DNA from: Pseudomonas sp.
GTDB taxonomy: Bacteria; Pseudomonadota; Gammaproteobacteria; Pseudomonadales; Pseudomonadaceae
Assembly: GCA_003488145.1 (NCBI GenBank)
Contig: DNMQ01000002.1
Coordinates: 839-15,245 of the forward strand
Direction: 5' to 3'
Length of the DNA: 14,407 nt
Shown: piece after piece, positions 14,383-14,407 of the stretch
Layout: each line of letters opens with the position of its first letter
Numbering within the stretch: the first letter of the stretch is position 1
Position numbers and translations under genes: made by a program
Notes under the pieces: model-generated
The model's database searches: none
The model's input: only the letters and a program-made list of their open reading frames with translations
Told to the model about the DNA's origin: nothing

Positions 14383-14407
14383 ATGCACAAGGTGGACAAG
14401 GCTTCGC
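14383..14407 (+). CDS. liuE: Start of next operon gene, probably hydroxymethylglutaryl-CoA lyase
   Basis: Only eight complete codons are inside the window, reading MHKVDKAS. The ATG begins three bases after the liuD stop, with GAAGAGG (14368-14374) eight bases upstream as ribosome binding site, so it is tightly linked to liuD. In pseudomonads the gene after liuD is normally liuE, which cleaves HMG-CoA to acetyl-CoA and acetoacetate. The visible residues do not reach the conserved VGPRDGLQN motif, so the product is assigned only by gene order. An alternative gene or a later true start is possible. Confidence 0.4.

Noticed and set aside
12409..14388. 659-codon open frame on the minus strand covering almost all of liuD
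   Set aside because: It mirrors the coding strand of a well-recognised gene; the long open antisense frame follows from the high GC content at third positions. Its translation is rich in His, Asp, Gly and Arg with no family motif.

Overview
The window looks like chromosome from a high-GC gammaproteobacterium of the Pseudomonas / Stutzerimonas (P. stutzeri) type. This is inferred from the gene families (OprD-type porin, complete liu operon order), the strong G/C bias at third codon positions, and GC-rich intergenic palindromes of the kind common in pseudomonads. No phage, insertion sequence, CRISPR array, tRNA or rRNA was seen.

The left half (1-7081) is read on the minus strand. In transcription order it holds an acyl-CoA synthetase (7081-5399), an AhpD-like peroxidase-related protein (5341-4736), an OprD-family porin (4633-3368) ending at a clear intrinsic terminator, and then a branched-chain-amino-acid-type ABC importer. 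The importer consists of two ATPases (2897-2121 and 2124-1408, overlapping by ATGA), a periplasmic binding protein (1331-114) and the first bases of a LivH-like permease (44-1). A UV damage endonuclease (8410-7388, minus) sits between the two halves.

The right half (8732-14407) is read on the plus strand and is the leucine/isovalerate catabolic operon: liuA (isovaleryl-CoA dehydrogenase), liuB and liuD (methylcrotonyl-CoA carboxylase subunits), liuC (methylglutaconyl-CoA hydratase), and the first codons of what is probably liuE (HMG-CoA lyase).

The most interesting feature is regulatory. The same palindrome, TTTACGTTAACGTAAA, occurs upstream of liuA (16/16), upstream of the acyl-CoA synthetase (15/16) and, degenerate (13/16), upstream of the ABC importer. 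It resembles the operator of the MerR-family regulator LiuR, but no liuR gene lies in the window. Three leaders on the uptake side also carry AANAANAA tracts of the Hfq/Crc catabolite-repression type just before the ribosome binding site. I infer one coordinated module: the porin brings a substrate across the outer membrane, the binding-protein-dependent importer carries it across the inner membrane, the synthetase activates it to a CoA ester, and the liu enzymes degrade it to acetyl-CoA and acetoacetate. The true substrate (isovalerate, another short branched acid, leucine, or something else) cannot be read from sequence alone.

The three gaps over 300 bases hold little besides regulation and repeats. 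2898-3367 has an operator, a REP/BIME-like cluster and a terminator. 7082-7387 has an operator and weak hairpins. 8411-8731 has the liuA promoter/operator.
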